A stretch of DNA of 64,000 nucleotides from Clostridium sp. M62/1 (GTDB lineage: Bacteria; Bacillota; Clostridia; Lachnospirales; Lachnospiraceae): contig NZ_CP085988.1 of NCBI RefSeq assembly GCF_020736365.1, forward strand, positions 3,168,001-3,232,000, read 5' to 3'. The position numbers and the translations under genes are program-made. This document shows, one piece after another, positions 43,864 through 52,008 of the stretch (position 1 is the first letter of the stretch; each line of letters begins with the position of its first letter). Under the pieces are notes generated by a model, which was not told the DNA's origin, did not search any database, and saw nothing but the letters and a program-made list of their open reading frames with translations.

Positions 43864-43901
43864 AGCCCGCCGGGAACTTCACCCTGCGGGCTGTGTTCCC
43901 G
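43864..43901 (-). ncRNA. H-type pseudoknot-like element upstream of virB4
   Basis: Two perfect 7-bp complementary pairs are interleaved: AGCCCGC (43864-43870) with GCGGGCT (43886-43892), and CGGGAAC (43871-43877) with GTTCCCG (43895-43901). Order a-b-a'-b' gives a pseudoknot if both form together, or two exclusive hairpins. It ends about 29 nt before the virB4 start. No match to a named RNA could be tested. Confidence 0.55.
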
Positions 43902-43925
43902 ACCTTGCGGTCAGATACTTTTTAT

Positions 43926-44438
43926 CTAATGCATCGCCTTATATGCTGCAATGCCTGCTACTGCTACAACAATTACTGCAACAAGACCAAGCAGCATATT
44001 TCTTGTCTTTTTCTTCATCGCTTCAAACTCCTCCTGCTTCTTTACAGCCGAATCAGCTGTTACAGTCTTCGGTTCAGCCTTTCTGCCTTTCTTCTTTACC
44101 TGTTCATTCTGCTCTGCTTCTAACTGCTTTATTGCAGGCTCTCCCTCTGTTGATACATAGGTAAGCACCCTGTTGCCAAACATAAAATGCAGCTTCTTTC
44201 CCATATACTCGTAGAAATTCATGCCATTAAAGGAATAGAATCCACCAAGGGCAATCGGTGCTACACATGGAATGGCAACATAAGCTGCTCCTGTCAGTCC
44301 AATATACTTATAAAGAAGAAGTACAAGACCTCCGCCAACTGCTACACTGGCAATGGAAAATATAAGCTGTCTTGCTGTAAGTCCCATTGCCACTGATTCC
44401 TGATAGCGGTCAATATCCTTGTTAATCTCAATAACCAC
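43926..44438 (-). CDS. PrgI family conjugation membrane protein
   Basis: 170 residues from a GTG with AGGAGG 8 nt upstream. N-terminal MVIEINKDIDRYQESVAMGLTARQLIFSIASVAVGGG is the PrgI/VirB3-like entry, with two membrane helices at about 25-75. A charged cytoplasmic segment and a further C-terminal hydrophobic helix (MLLGLVAVIVVAVAGIAAY) follow, an extension beyond the usual ~120-residue PrgI. It normally recruits the VirB4 ATPase encoded next. Confidence 0.9.
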   Translation of the reverse strand: MVIEINKDIDRYQESVAMGLTARQLIFSIASVAVGGGLVLLLYKYIGLTGAAYVAIPCVAPIALGGFYSFNGMNFYEYMGKKLHFMFGNRVLTYVSTEGEPAIKQLEAEQNEQVKKKGRKAEPKTVTADSAVKKQEEFEAMKKKTRNMLLGLVAVIVVAVAGIAAYKAMH

Positions 44439-44450
44439 TGTTCATTCCTC

Positions 44451-44861
44451 CTATCTTGCTAAATCCTTTGTTTCCGGCTTTCGTACCATTCCAATATTTG
44501 CCTCATACATTGACATTCCATCCGGACAGAGTTCTCTTAACTTGTCTACATTGAACAGATAAAGCGGATATTCGCAGAAACCGCTTCTCTGTGTGAATCC
44601 TGTAAACTCACCCAAATCATTGTCTGTGATAAACTTCTCTATATCCGGCATGTCATTTACATTCAGATATCCACAATAATTCGGTGCTGCAACAGATAAA
44701 TTCACTGTCACATCACCAAAAGGTTCCTCATATCCATCTTCATTACACATAAGACCAATAAACATTGCCCTATTATTCATATACTGCTGGATATCAAATG
44801 TCACCTGCGTTTCTCCGGTTATGCTTGAATTATAAGTAACCTGTTTCTTTTCATTATCCAT
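44451..44861 (-). CDS. DUF4313-type hypothetical protein
   Basis: 136 residues, soluble. Pattern: MFIGLMCNEDGYEEPFGDVTVNLSVAAPNYCGYLNVNDMPDIEKFITDNDLGEFTGFTQRSGFCEYPLYLFN. This matches the small DUF4313 proteins found in ICE transfer regions (recalled). Beta-rich, no catalytic motif. 12 nt from the preceding and following genes. Function unknown. Confidence 0.78.
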   Translation of the reverse strand: MDNEKKQVTYNSSITGETQVTFDIQQYMNNRAMFIGLMCNEDGYEEPFGDVTVNLSVAAPNYCGYLNVNDMPDIEKFITDNDLGEFTGFTQRSGFCEYPLYLFNVDKLRELCPDGMSMYEANIGMVRKPETKDLAR

Positions 44862-44873
44862 TTCTGCCTCCTT

Positions 44874-45716
44874 CTATAATCCAAATGCCTTGCTTGTAAG
44901 TGTCTGTGCACCCTTCACGCTTCCAACAGTCATTGCTATCGTAAATGTCATTTCGCACAGATATATAAGCGTCTGTGCCCAGTCAGCATAACTTCCTGTA
45001 AATGCCGGAAGTCCTGCATTGATAAATGCATTACATACCACAATTGCAAGTGCCATCGTTACTGCCTCGAATACACACGAAAGAAAATATTTGCAGTAGG
45101 TAGCCATTGTATGACTGACCATTCTGTTTCCTGCCATTGTGGAGCATGCAATCGCACCAAGCGGCACAATAATCAGTATCTTTAAGAACCTGAAATACAC
45201 TGTGTAAATGATAAAGAATCCACAGATAATAATGATGATTGCAAGCAAAGCTGTAAGTATCAGCATTACCAGACTCTCACCAAATCCGAGTCCCTTAATG
45301 ATGTCTGCCTGTGTACTGTCAATGGCAAGCTGCGTCGTTGTCCCCGCAGATATAAGTCCCACCAGATTTCCTATGGAAGTAAAAAACGCTTTCATAATCG
45401 TGACATTATTTGCAACAAACCATTCTGCAAGTCCCAGTCGGATAAGCATACGAAATATAGACTCAAACCTCATCTCATCTTTTACATCTATGCTTTCCGA
45501 GCAGAAACCGATAACAAAGAACAGCACAACGAGGGAAGAGCCGACCGCTACAAAGACCGGCTCTATACCCTCAATGACTGCCCAGGGACCTCCGCCCTTG
45601 AAACTGACCGGTGACTGTCCAAGCATTGCAAAGACCAGGGATATCTGATTGTTCCAAAACCCAAACACTGCCTCAAGAAGTGCAAGGATCTTGTCTCCAA
45701 GCTTAAAAATATCCAT
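44874..45716 (-). CDS. VirB6/TrbL-like channel membrane protein
   Basis: 280 residues with five to six hydrophobic segments (about 60-80, 100-120, 150-175, 180-200, 215-240, 255-275). N-terminal amphipathic LGDKILALLEAVFGFWNNQ. The central GFFIIYTVYFRFLKILIIVPLGAIACSTMAG is characteristic of the VirB6-like proteins in Clostridial ICEs. It probably forms the inner-membrane channel. It lies between the VirB2-like and PrgI genes, matching the T4SS order. Confidence 0.87.
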   Translation of the reverse strand: MDIFKLGDKILALLEAVFGFWNNQISLVFAMLGQSPVSFKGGGPWAVIEGIEPVFVAVGSSLVVLFFVIGFCSESIDVKDEMRFESIFRMLIRLGLAEWFVANNVTIMKAFFTSIGNLVGLISAGTTTQLAIDSTQADIIKGLGFGESLVMLILTALLAIIIIICGFFIIYTVYFRFLKILIIVPLGAIACSTMAGNRMVSHTMATYCKYFLSCVFEAVTMALAIVVCNAFINAGLPAFTGSYADWAQTLIYLCEMTFTIAMTVGSVKGAQTLTSKAFGL

Positions 45717-45748
45717 ACTTGTTATTCACCTCTTTCCTTTTACTAAAA

Positions 45749-45766
45749 GGGGAAATGCATTTCCCC
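45749..45766. other. Perfect 18-bp palindrome in transfer operon
   Basis: GGGGAAATGCATTTCCCC in the spacer between the VirB2-like and VirB6-like genes. As RNA it makes a 7-bp stem with a tight loop; as DNA it could be a protein site. Confidence 0.5.
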
Positions 45767-45770
45767 AATC

Positions 45771-46094
45771 TTAGAAGCCTAAGAATGTCAGAACTGTTGA
45801 AATACCAGCCATCATGACACCTGCTACAATTCCTTTCAGTGCAGAGTTCATGGTAGATGAATCCTGCTGCTGGTAGGCTTGTGCGAACTCCATAACATTC
45901 TTTGCAAGAATGATGACACCAACCGCACCAATGACTGCAATGATAAGTGTCTTTAAATTCTCAAGCGGCTGTGTTACTGCGGAAGTACCTGTACCTGCTG
46001 CAAAACAGGTAGTGCTCATAAGCATCACTCCCATAAGTGCTCCGGATAATGCCGGAACGAATCTCTTTTTTAAGTGAATGAATCTACTCTTCAT
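45771..46094 (-). CDS. VirB2/pilin-like small membrane protein (Maff-2 type)
   Basis: 107 residues from the ATG at 46094 (GGAGG 8 nt upstream). Starts at 46151 and 46211 are possible but weaker. A Lys-rich N-terminus, signal-like helix (LSGALMGVMLMSTTCFAAG), short loop, then two hydrophobic helices (NLKTLIIAVIGAVGVIILAKNVMEFAQAY and GIVAGVMMAGISTVLTFLGF). This is the layout of VirB2-type pilins, and the 'Maff-2' label is used for such ICE proteins. It heads the channel gene set. Confidence 0.83.
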   Translation of the reverse strand: MKSRFIHLKKRFVPALSGALMGVMLMSTTCFAAGTGTSAVTQPLENLKTLIIAVIGAVGVIILAKNVMEFAQAYQQQDSSTMNSALKGIVAGVMMAGISTVLTFLGF

Positions 46095-46191
46095 GCCTTT
46101 CTCCTCCATCTGATTGTTGTTTGTTGTTGAAATAACCTGTTCTTTTCTCATGTTGTTTAATCTCCTTTTTTGAAGTGACAGAAGCGGAAAA

Positions 46192-46259
46192 AGCCAGAAA
46201 GGAATACACATATTCCAATCCGGCTAGCTTTCCGAACGGAATATATGCATTCCTTTCTG
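46192..46259. promoter_or_regulatory. Long inverted repeat in the leader of the pilin-like gene
   Basis: CAGAAAGGAAT...ATATTCC pairs with GGAATAT...ATTCCTTTCTG, about 18 paired positions in two blocks around a 21-nt loop. It lies 100-165 nt upstream of the pilin-like start; candidate leader RNA structure controlling the channel genes. Confidence 0.5.
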
Positions 46260-46369
46260 TCCTGTTGATAGTTACTCTATGATAATCAGGCAATGCCTGT
46301 TGTACTGGTTAATCGGGCTTTCCCCGATGCGTTTTTGCTGTGACCATCTCCTTTCAAGGTATGAAAAAA

Positions 46370-46397
46370 AGCACCTTAACCATATGGCTAAAGTGCT
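46370..46397 (-). terminator. Terminator of the XRE regulator gene
   Basis: AGCACTTTAGCC-ATAT-GGTTAAGGTGCT on the minus strand followed by seven T residues, 20 bp after the stop of the 46418-46957 gene. Confidence 0.8.
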
Positions 46398-46417
46398 AAT
46401 TTACTCTCAAATTTGCT

Positions 46418-46957
46418 TTATTCTAAAAGCATTCCATCAATTATTGCAAACTTTGTCTTAAATATAGATCTATTCTGGCAATATCGTAATATGACATCCT
46501 GTACATAAGGTCTTGTACAATAACTGTCTACCACAATCTGTTTATCTTCCTCTTTCTCTATCCTCTTAAATATGCCTTTTGCATTCCAATCCGTCTTTAC
46601 AGCATCTACTAAATCATTACTCATCTCAAGATGTGATAAAATCGTGGAATTCAACTCGGTTTCTTTAATTTCAGATATTTGTCCATAGTCATTAAGTTGC
46701 TTCAATTCTCTCTTAATTGCCTCCGTGTAACTTGTCATATTATTATCTCCTATCAATAAGTATTCAGGTGTTACATCTAGTGCCTTTGCTAGTTGTAAAA
46801 GATTATACGCACTTGGCTCTTCATTGAGTCTACCTTGTTCATAACGTCGTATACTCTGAACAGATATATTTGTTATCTTACCCAGCTCTTCCTGTGTATA
46901 GTTTCGTATATTACGCAACTCTTTTAATCTATCTGCAAAAGTCTTTTCCGTATTCAT
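46418..46957 (-). CDS. XRE-family regulator within the transfer region
   Basis: 179 residues from the ATG with GGAGG 6 nt upstream; the frame to 47032 crosses its own promoter. HTH at about 8-65: ADRLKELRNIRNYTQEELGKITNISVQSIRRYEQGRLNEEPSAYNLLQLAKALDVTPEYLLIG. The helical C-terminal region (75-179) has no known motif. It has its own promoter and operator-like repeat upstream and its own terminator, so it is an independent unit between VirD4 and the channel genes, and may control the latter. Confidence 0.87.
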   Translation of the reverse strand: MNTEKTFADRLKELRNIRNYTQEELGKITNISVQSIRRYEQGRLNEEPSAYNLLQLAKALDVTPEYLLIGDNNMTSYTEAIKRELKQLNDYGQISEIKETELNSTILSHLEMSNDLVDAVKTDWNAKGIFKRIEKEEDKQIVVDSYCTRPYVQDVILRYCQNRSIFKTKFAIIDGMLLE

Positions 46958-46997
46958 CCTGTACCTCCAATATAAAATAATTTCTGTCTTTTGTAAC

Positions 46998-47051
46998 TGC
47001 TCACATGTTAGTAGTCCAATAAGCTGAAGCATACCATGTGAGCAAATTATA
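46998..47051 (-). promoter_or_regulatory. Promoter and inverted repeat of the XRE regulator
   Basis: -10 TATAAT (minus strand of 47046-47051) is followed at once by TGCTCACATG (47035-47044 complement), whose exact inverse lies at 46998-47007 (perfect 10-bp arms, 27-nt gap). Typical of an autoregulated promoter; the -35 is weak. Confidence 0.55.
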
Positions 47052-47080
47052 TCATATACTCTGTAATATATCTAAAAACA

Positions 47081-49276
47081 TTACTGCTTCTTTCGATATG
47101 AACTCATCTTCTCCACAGTAACCTCCGGATAAAAGTAAGTAAGAATCGTTGCCTTCGGAACTCCTGCCGCAAGTGCCTTCTTCACTTCCTCTTTCTGCTC
47201 CGGTGTATATGACCAGTGCAGCATTCGGTTTGTGATTGTATCCTCCCACTTAGGCTTTTCCCTCTCAGGATTCCTTACAGGCTTAGTACCAGCACTTCCA
47301 TTAGAAGAGTTAGCACATTCTGTAGTATCAGACTTCTGTGACTCATCGACATACTCAAGCTCATTTGCCTGCTCCCTGTCAATCTTTGCTTTCTGCTCTG
47401 CCTCATCCTGCATGGAGAATCTTCTGCTTAACTCCGCATCACCAAGCATCATAAACTGCTCATAGGTAAGAGAATCTATATACACATTCTCGCCCTTGTC
47501 CTTCATCTTTTCATAATGCTTTACTGCCTTATCCGATAAAATTTCAAATGGCGGACCGATAAGATTATCTGCTCCCCTTATCTGATGAACATAAGGCTCT
47601 CCCTTGCCATCTGCTGTCTGGTTAAACATCGGATGATTGAATGGTATGAACTTATTATCCATGATAGGATCAAAACCACGGATAAAAATAATACACTTCT
47701 TATTATCCAACTTTCTGACTTCATCGGGTGTAAACAGTTCCCTGCCTAATACATCATAATTCCTTGAAGAGCTTCCCTGTCTGCCCTTTGTCTCACCGCT
47801 TGACTTCTTATCAATCGTACCTTTTCCAAGCAGCTCTGAGACGTACTTATGCGTTGACTGCTCGTTGCCGCCAAGGTAGATGAAAGTATCGCAGTTGCCT
47901 GGAATTGTCTCCCAGGTGTCCTTAAAAAGTGCCTTCAACTGGGCAAAGTTCTGTATGATGATAATACTTGAAATCTCCCTGCTTCGCATTGTCGATAACA
48001 ATGAACAGTAGTCATCCGGCAATGCGACATTCGCAAATTCGTCTAACATAAAGGTCACATGAATTGGAAGTCTGCCGCCACAGTTAAAGTCCGCCTGATA
48101 GTACAGTTCCTGAAATATCTGCGTATAAAGTAGTCCAATAATAAAGTTATAGGATTTGTCACTATCAGGGATTACACAAAAGAGTGCTGTCTTTGTCTCC
48201 CCATCACCATTTACTCCAATGCCGATATCAGACAGATTAAGCTCATCTTTTGAGAGTAATCGTAAAACCTGCTTGTTCTCAAGAAATGCAAGTCTTGAGT
48301 TGGCACTGATGATAATGGAACGGACGGTATCTCCTGCACCTCTCATACATTTGTTGTACTGCTTGACTGCCGGATGATTAGCTCCAAGCGGAGAACTTTC
48401 CTCTAAAAACTTCATACGCACATCGAGCTTTGATGCCTTCCCCTGCTCTGTAACCTCTGCCTCTCCAAGAAGTTTAAGTACTGTCTCAAAGTTTCTCTTT
48501 GCCGGCTGTACCTCCAGCCACACATAATAAAAGATAGCCTGTAAGAACAATCCTTCCGCTTTTTCCCAGAACGGATCACTTGGTGTCGCTCCCTTTGGTG
48601 TCGTATTGCTGATAAGGTTTGTAATCAGCTTGACCACATCTGTTTCCTCTCTGATATAAGAAAATGGATTGTAACAGTCTGATTTATCCATCTCTAACAG
48701 ATTAATGACTTTCAGGTTATATCCGTTATTTTTTAACATCTGCCCGCAGCTTCTAAGGATTTCTCCCTTTGGATCGGTACAGATAAAGGAACAGTTATGC
48801 GGCATCTGCATCAGATTCGGCTTTACTTCATAAAATGTCTTTCCTGCTCCGGAACCACCACAGATAAGTATATTTCCATTGAGCTTGAGTCTCCTGAAAT
48901 CCAGCGACATCTTCACATTCTGGCTGAGTATCCGGTTGAAATTTTCATCCTTATCTGCAAGTATCTTGTTGACCTGCTTCGGATTTTCAAATCTTGCCGT
49001 ACCAAATTCTTTGCCGGGCATATAGTTTCTCTGACTGGTGTAATACATGACAATAGCCATCGCATAGATACCTAATGCAATGGCTACTGCTTTTACTGTA
49101 TTGGAATTGTAATAGTTGGCAAAGGGAACTGCACATATATCATTGAATCTGTCCATAAATTCATTAAAGGCAATCCCTTCCGTCCACGCACCATTTATCA
49201 GATAACCAAGATACCCTGCTAACACTGCACCCACAAGAATGAATATCAGTGACGGCTTTTTCTTTGTTGTCTGCAT
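47081..49276 (-). CDS. VirD4-like coupling protein
   Basis: 731 residues. Two N-terminal membrane helices (about 8-28 and 62-80). ATPase: Walker A CGGSGAGKTFY near 144, TDPKGE, Walker B TFMLDEFANV near 410, and the IIIQNFAQLK region. The C-terminal tail is charged (about 640-700), ending in a short helical segment with VTVEKMSSYRKKQ. It recruits the relaxase-DNA complex to the channel. Next to PcfB, which in pCF10-type systems binds the coupling protein. Confidence 0.95.
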   Translation of the reverse strand: MQTTKKKPSLIFILVGAVLAGYLGYLINGAWTEGIAFNEFMDRFNDICAVPFANYYNSNTVKAVAIALGIYAMAIVMYYTSQRNYMPGKEFGTARFENPKQVNKILADKDENFNRILSQNVKMSLDFRRLKLNGNILICGGSGAGKTFYEVKPNLMQMPHNCSFICTDPKGEILRSCGQMLKNNGYNLKVINLLEMDKSDCYNPFSYIREETDVVKLITNLISNTTPKGATPSDPFWEKAEGLFLQAIFYYVWLEVQPAKRNFETVLKLLGEAEVTEQGKASKLDVRMKFLEESSPLGANHPAVKQYNKCMRGAGDTVRSIIISANSRLAFLENKQVLRLLSKDELNLSDIGIGVNGDGETKTALFCVIPDSDKSYNFIIGLLYTQIFQELYYQADFNCGGRLPIHVTFMLDEFANVALPDDYCSLLSTMRSREISSIIIIQNFAQLKALFKDTWETIPGNCDTFIYLGGNEQSTHKYVSELLGKGTIDKKSSGETKGRQGSSSRNYDVLGRELFTPDEVRKLDNKKCIIFIRGFDPIMDNKFIPFNHPMFNQTADGKGEPYVHQIRGADNLIGPPFEILSDKAVKHYEKMKDKGENVYIDSLTYEQFMMLGDAELSRRFSMQDEAEQKAKIDREQANELEYVDESQKSDTTECANSSNGSAGTKPVRNPEREKPKWEDTITNRMLHWSYTPEQKEEVKKALAAGVPKATILTYFYPEVTVEKMSSYRKKQ

Positions 49277-49282
49277 AGGCTG

Positions 49283-50401
49283 CTACCTCGCTTTCTTTGT
49301 GGTAACAGTTTTCTTCTGTGTGGTCTTTTTCTGCTGCTTCTGCACTTTCTCGTAACGCTCCCTGACAGATGACTCCACCTTGTCGTAGTGAGTATAAAGC
49401 TCGGTTCCTTTCTGGGTTGTCACCACACGATTCTGCTCATCGTAAAGCTTATAATCCTTGGTTGAATCAAGGAAGGTAAGCATTGTCTTTCCACCATGAA
49501 TCTCCATGATGTTTTCCTTACGGAGCCATACATATCTTACCTCTTCTCCCCATGTGCCAGGAACTCTGGTCTTAACAGCATGGTCATTTTCTTCAATAAT
49601 CAGCTTCTTGCTGATAGTCACATCTGACAGGTTCGCATTCTTTGATGCTGCAACTGCCCTCATTCTCTCAGCAAGGTCCTGATAACCTCTGACACGATTG
49701 ATAAATGCATCCTTGTCCATCATTACTGTATGGGTGCCATCTTCATTCTTGCCGCCAAGCACACCGATTGTCTCAAGCTGTCTGATAACACTTTCAGCCT
49801 GCTCACCATTGATACTGAAATTCTCCTTGACCTGATCCACACTGATAGCTTTCTTTTCCATTGCAAACATTCCGACCTTCTCAATCAGTCCGTCAATGGC
49901 TGAATTAACCTTATCCCCTTCTATCGTGTGGCTTTTCTCGTTTCCCTGCTGTTTCTTCAAAAAATCCATCAGCTTTCCGAGGGACTTTTCATCTCCATTC
50001 TTCAGATAATCGTCAAATGTGGCAATCTTACCAAACTTGAGCTTCTGTATCATCATATTCACACGGGGAACTGCCTCTGTATGAAAGATTACCTCACTCA
50101 GTCCGTCTTTCCTGTTGCAGTCCGGAAGTATTGAATAGAGTATTCCATACTTCTTTGCCATCTTTTCGACCTTTTTCATATCTTCGGTATTAAACTGCAA
50201 CACCTGTAAATCGCCACCCTTTAGGAGCAGCTTTCTCATGCATGTCTTGCCAAGTGACTTCTCATAATCAAGCATCCCTTTTAAGAAATCTATTGCCCTC
50301 TGCATGGCAGCAATGCCGCCGCTTCCTACCTTCATGGTAATCTCAATGCCATCATAAGCTACACGGATGATCTGCACCGCTTCCTGAATCTCTTCTGCCA
50401 T
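49283..50401 (-). CDS. PcfB-family relaxosome-processing protein
   Basis: 372 residues. The N-terminal ~130 residues, EEIQEAVQIIRVAYDGIEITMKVGSGGIAAMQRAIDFLKGM...VLQFNTEDMKKVEKMAKKYGILYSILPDCNRKDGLSEVIFHTEAVPRVNMMIQKL, match the PcfB (DUF3801) family. The middle holds a winged-helix-like part (about 165-245) and the C-terminus is Lys/Thr-rich. PcfB links relaxase to the coupling protein in pCF10. Its ATG overlaps the stop of the upstream gene (TAATG). Longer than the ~150-200 residue minimal PcfB. Confidence 0.88.
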   Translation of the reverse strand: MAEEIQEAVQIIRVAYDGIEITMKVGSGGIAAMQRAIDFLKGMLDYEKSLGKTCMRKLLLKGGDLQVLQFNTEDMKKVEKMAKKYGILYSILPDCNRKDGLSEVIFHTEAVPRVNMMIQKLKFGKIATFDDYLKNGDEKSLGKLMDFLKKQQGNEKSHTIEGDKVNSAIDGLIEKVGMFAMEKKAISVDQVKENFSINGEQAESVIRQLETIGVLGGKNEDGTHTVMMDKDAFINRVRGYQDLAERMRAVAASKNANLSDVTISKKLIIEENDHAVKTRVPGTWGEEVRYVWLRKENIMEIHGGKTMLTFLDSTKDYKLYDEQNRVVTTQKGTELYTHYDKVESSVRERYEKVQKQQKKTTQKKTVTTKKAR

Positions 50402-50805
50402 TATCGCACCTCTACTTTCTCTCTGACTGTTGTTTTAAGTGTTTCTGTCTCTGTTGTACGGATTTCCTCGGCTGATACATCAATACCATAAGCAGTCAAA
50501 ATATCTGCCAAATGATTGATTGCTTTTTCCTCCTCGATACGGTACATTTCAAGTGCCACAAGCAGGTTTTCCACCTGCTCCACCCATGCAGGCTTCATAT
50601 CATATTTAGACCTGTATGTGACCATAATCTCGTCCGACTCAGCCTTATCCGCTGAATGTGCCAAAGCTTCAATAAGAGAAATCGTGTCTTCCTTGCTGCC
50701 ACTTCTGAATGCGAACTGGACAACAAAGTTTTTCTCTTCCTCTGTAAACTGATGCTCCACACCATTCATCTCTGTTACTGCTTCATTTACTACTGCTAAA
50801 TTCAT
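50401..50805 (-). CDS. Hypothetical helical ICE protein, 134 aa
   Basis: Soluble, helical and acidic (FTEEEKNFVVQFAFRSGSKEDTISLIEALAHSADKAESDEIM..., EEEKAINHLADILTAYGIDVSAEEI). Shine-Dalgarno TAGGAGG. Coupled to PcfB by TAATG overlap. Position next to relaxosome genes suggests an accessory role. Not recognised. Confidence 0.68.
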   Translation of the reverse strand: MNLAVVNEAVTEMNGVEHQFTEEEKNFVVQFAFRSGSKEDTISLIEALAHSADKAESDEIMVTYRSKYDMKPAWVEQVENLLVALEMYRIEEEKAINHLADILTAYGIDVSAEEIRTTETETLKTTVREKVEVR

Positions 50806-50814
50806 AAGTTCCTC

Positions 50815-51999
50815 CTAATCTGCCATGCTGTTTTCAAGCACAGCAATCTCAATGATCTCCTTCATCTTTTCCGCTGAAATGTTGTTGTTTATAAGCTCTA
50901 CAAGCTGTGACTCAGTAAGTCCCTTTTCTATTGCACTCTTAATCTGCACAAGCTGCGCCGGAACAAGGTCTCCCGATGCAACCAGCTTTACAATGTCTGC
51001 TCTTGACTTTTTCTTAAAAGAAAGTCTTGCAAAAAGGCTTGCCACTCCATTGTTACTGCTCTTTCTCACACTTCGCTCAATCGGAAGTCTCTGCACCACA
51101 TTTCCAGTACCATCAACTACCGGAATCTGATAATAGACCGGAATCCCGTTTGCCACAGCCTGCATATTCTGCGGAACTGCAACTGTATCAACCATCTTTT
51201 TATCTGCCTGTGGTACGGACTGGCTTTCCTGCGGCTCTGCCTTACTTTCTGCCTCGTTCTTATTCTCTGTGGCAACACTTATGATCTTATCTTCCAATGA
51301 CTCTATTCTGTCTCCCATACGCTTCATCTCCTTATCCTTTTTCTCAATATCATCCCTGAGTCTTGCAATCGTACTGCTTGCCTTATTCAGTTCATTCTGC
51401 TGACTGTTGATAAGAGCATCCTTATCCTGGTTCTCCTTGACCAGACGCTCCCTGACTTCCTCATCATCTTTGGAAGTTTCTATTTCAGAAAGCTTCTTAT
51501 TCAGGGCATCATACCTTTCATTCTGATGATTGATCTTTTCAACCACTTCATCCATTTGGGTTACAAGACTTTTCACATACTCTAAATCCTGTGGCACCTG
51601 CTCTTTGGCTTTATTAAGCTTATCTAATACGACATCAAACATCCTGCGCATGTTTACTGCTGTATCATCTTTTTGGACTACCTCTCTGATTGCATCAATC
51701 GGCACACCTTTTTCATAGTAATCCAATGCTGTCTGCATCTTAGGTGCTGCCATCCTGCTATCTTTCAGCAGCGTTAACAACTCTTCTGATACACCCTTAT
51801 GCAGACATTTTGATAACACCTTCATCTGCTCAATGTCATAACTTTTGTTAAGATACAGACCAATTTCATCATCAGTCAGTCCATATTCATAATCGCTTTT
51901 GACAAGAGCAATTACCTCACTGTCCATATGCTTATTACGAAGAATCTGTATCTTTCTCTCAATCGCCATTTCACTTAATGGCTCTCTTTTTTCTTCCAT
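50815..51999 (-). CDS. Long coiled-coil ICE protein
   Basis: 394 residues. N-terminal helical repeats (about 1-120: YGLTDDEIGLYLNKSYDIEQMKVLSKCLHKGVSEELLTLLKDSRMAAPKMQTALDYYEKGVPIDAI), a coiled coil at about 125-245, a low-complexity linker, and a C-terminal repeat of the same type (about 340-390: LVPAQLVQIKSAIEKGLTESQLVELINNNISAEKMKEIIEI). The two repeat blocks look alike and may be short helix-hairpin units. No membrane segment. A structural or scaffold role next to the relaxase is plausible. Not recognised. Confidence 0.7.
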   Translation of the reverse strand: MEEKREPLSEMAIERKIQILRNKHMDSEVIALVKSDYEYGLTDDEIGLYLNKSYDIEQMKVLSKCLHKGVSEELLTLLKDSRMAAPKMQTALDYYEKGVPIDAIREVVQKDDTAVNMRRMFDVVLDKLNKAKEQVPQDLEYVKSLVTQMDEVVEKINHQNERYDALNKKLSEIETSKDDEEVRERLVKENQDKDALINSQQNELNKASSTIARLRDDIEKKDKEMKRMGDRIESLEDKIISVATENKNEAESKAEPQESQSVPQADKKMVDTVAVPQNMQAVANGIPVYYQIPVVDGTGNVVQRLPIERSVRKSSNNGVASLFARLSFKKKSRADIVKLVASGDLVPAQLVQIKSAIEKGLTESQLVELINNNISAEKMKEIIEIAVLENSMAD

Positions 52000-52008
52000 A
52001 TATGCCTC

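Noticed and set aside
47052-47249. 65-codon ORF overlapping the virD4 3' end
   Set aside because: Out-of-frame shadow lacking a ribosome site; the region is explained by VirD4 and the XRE promoter.
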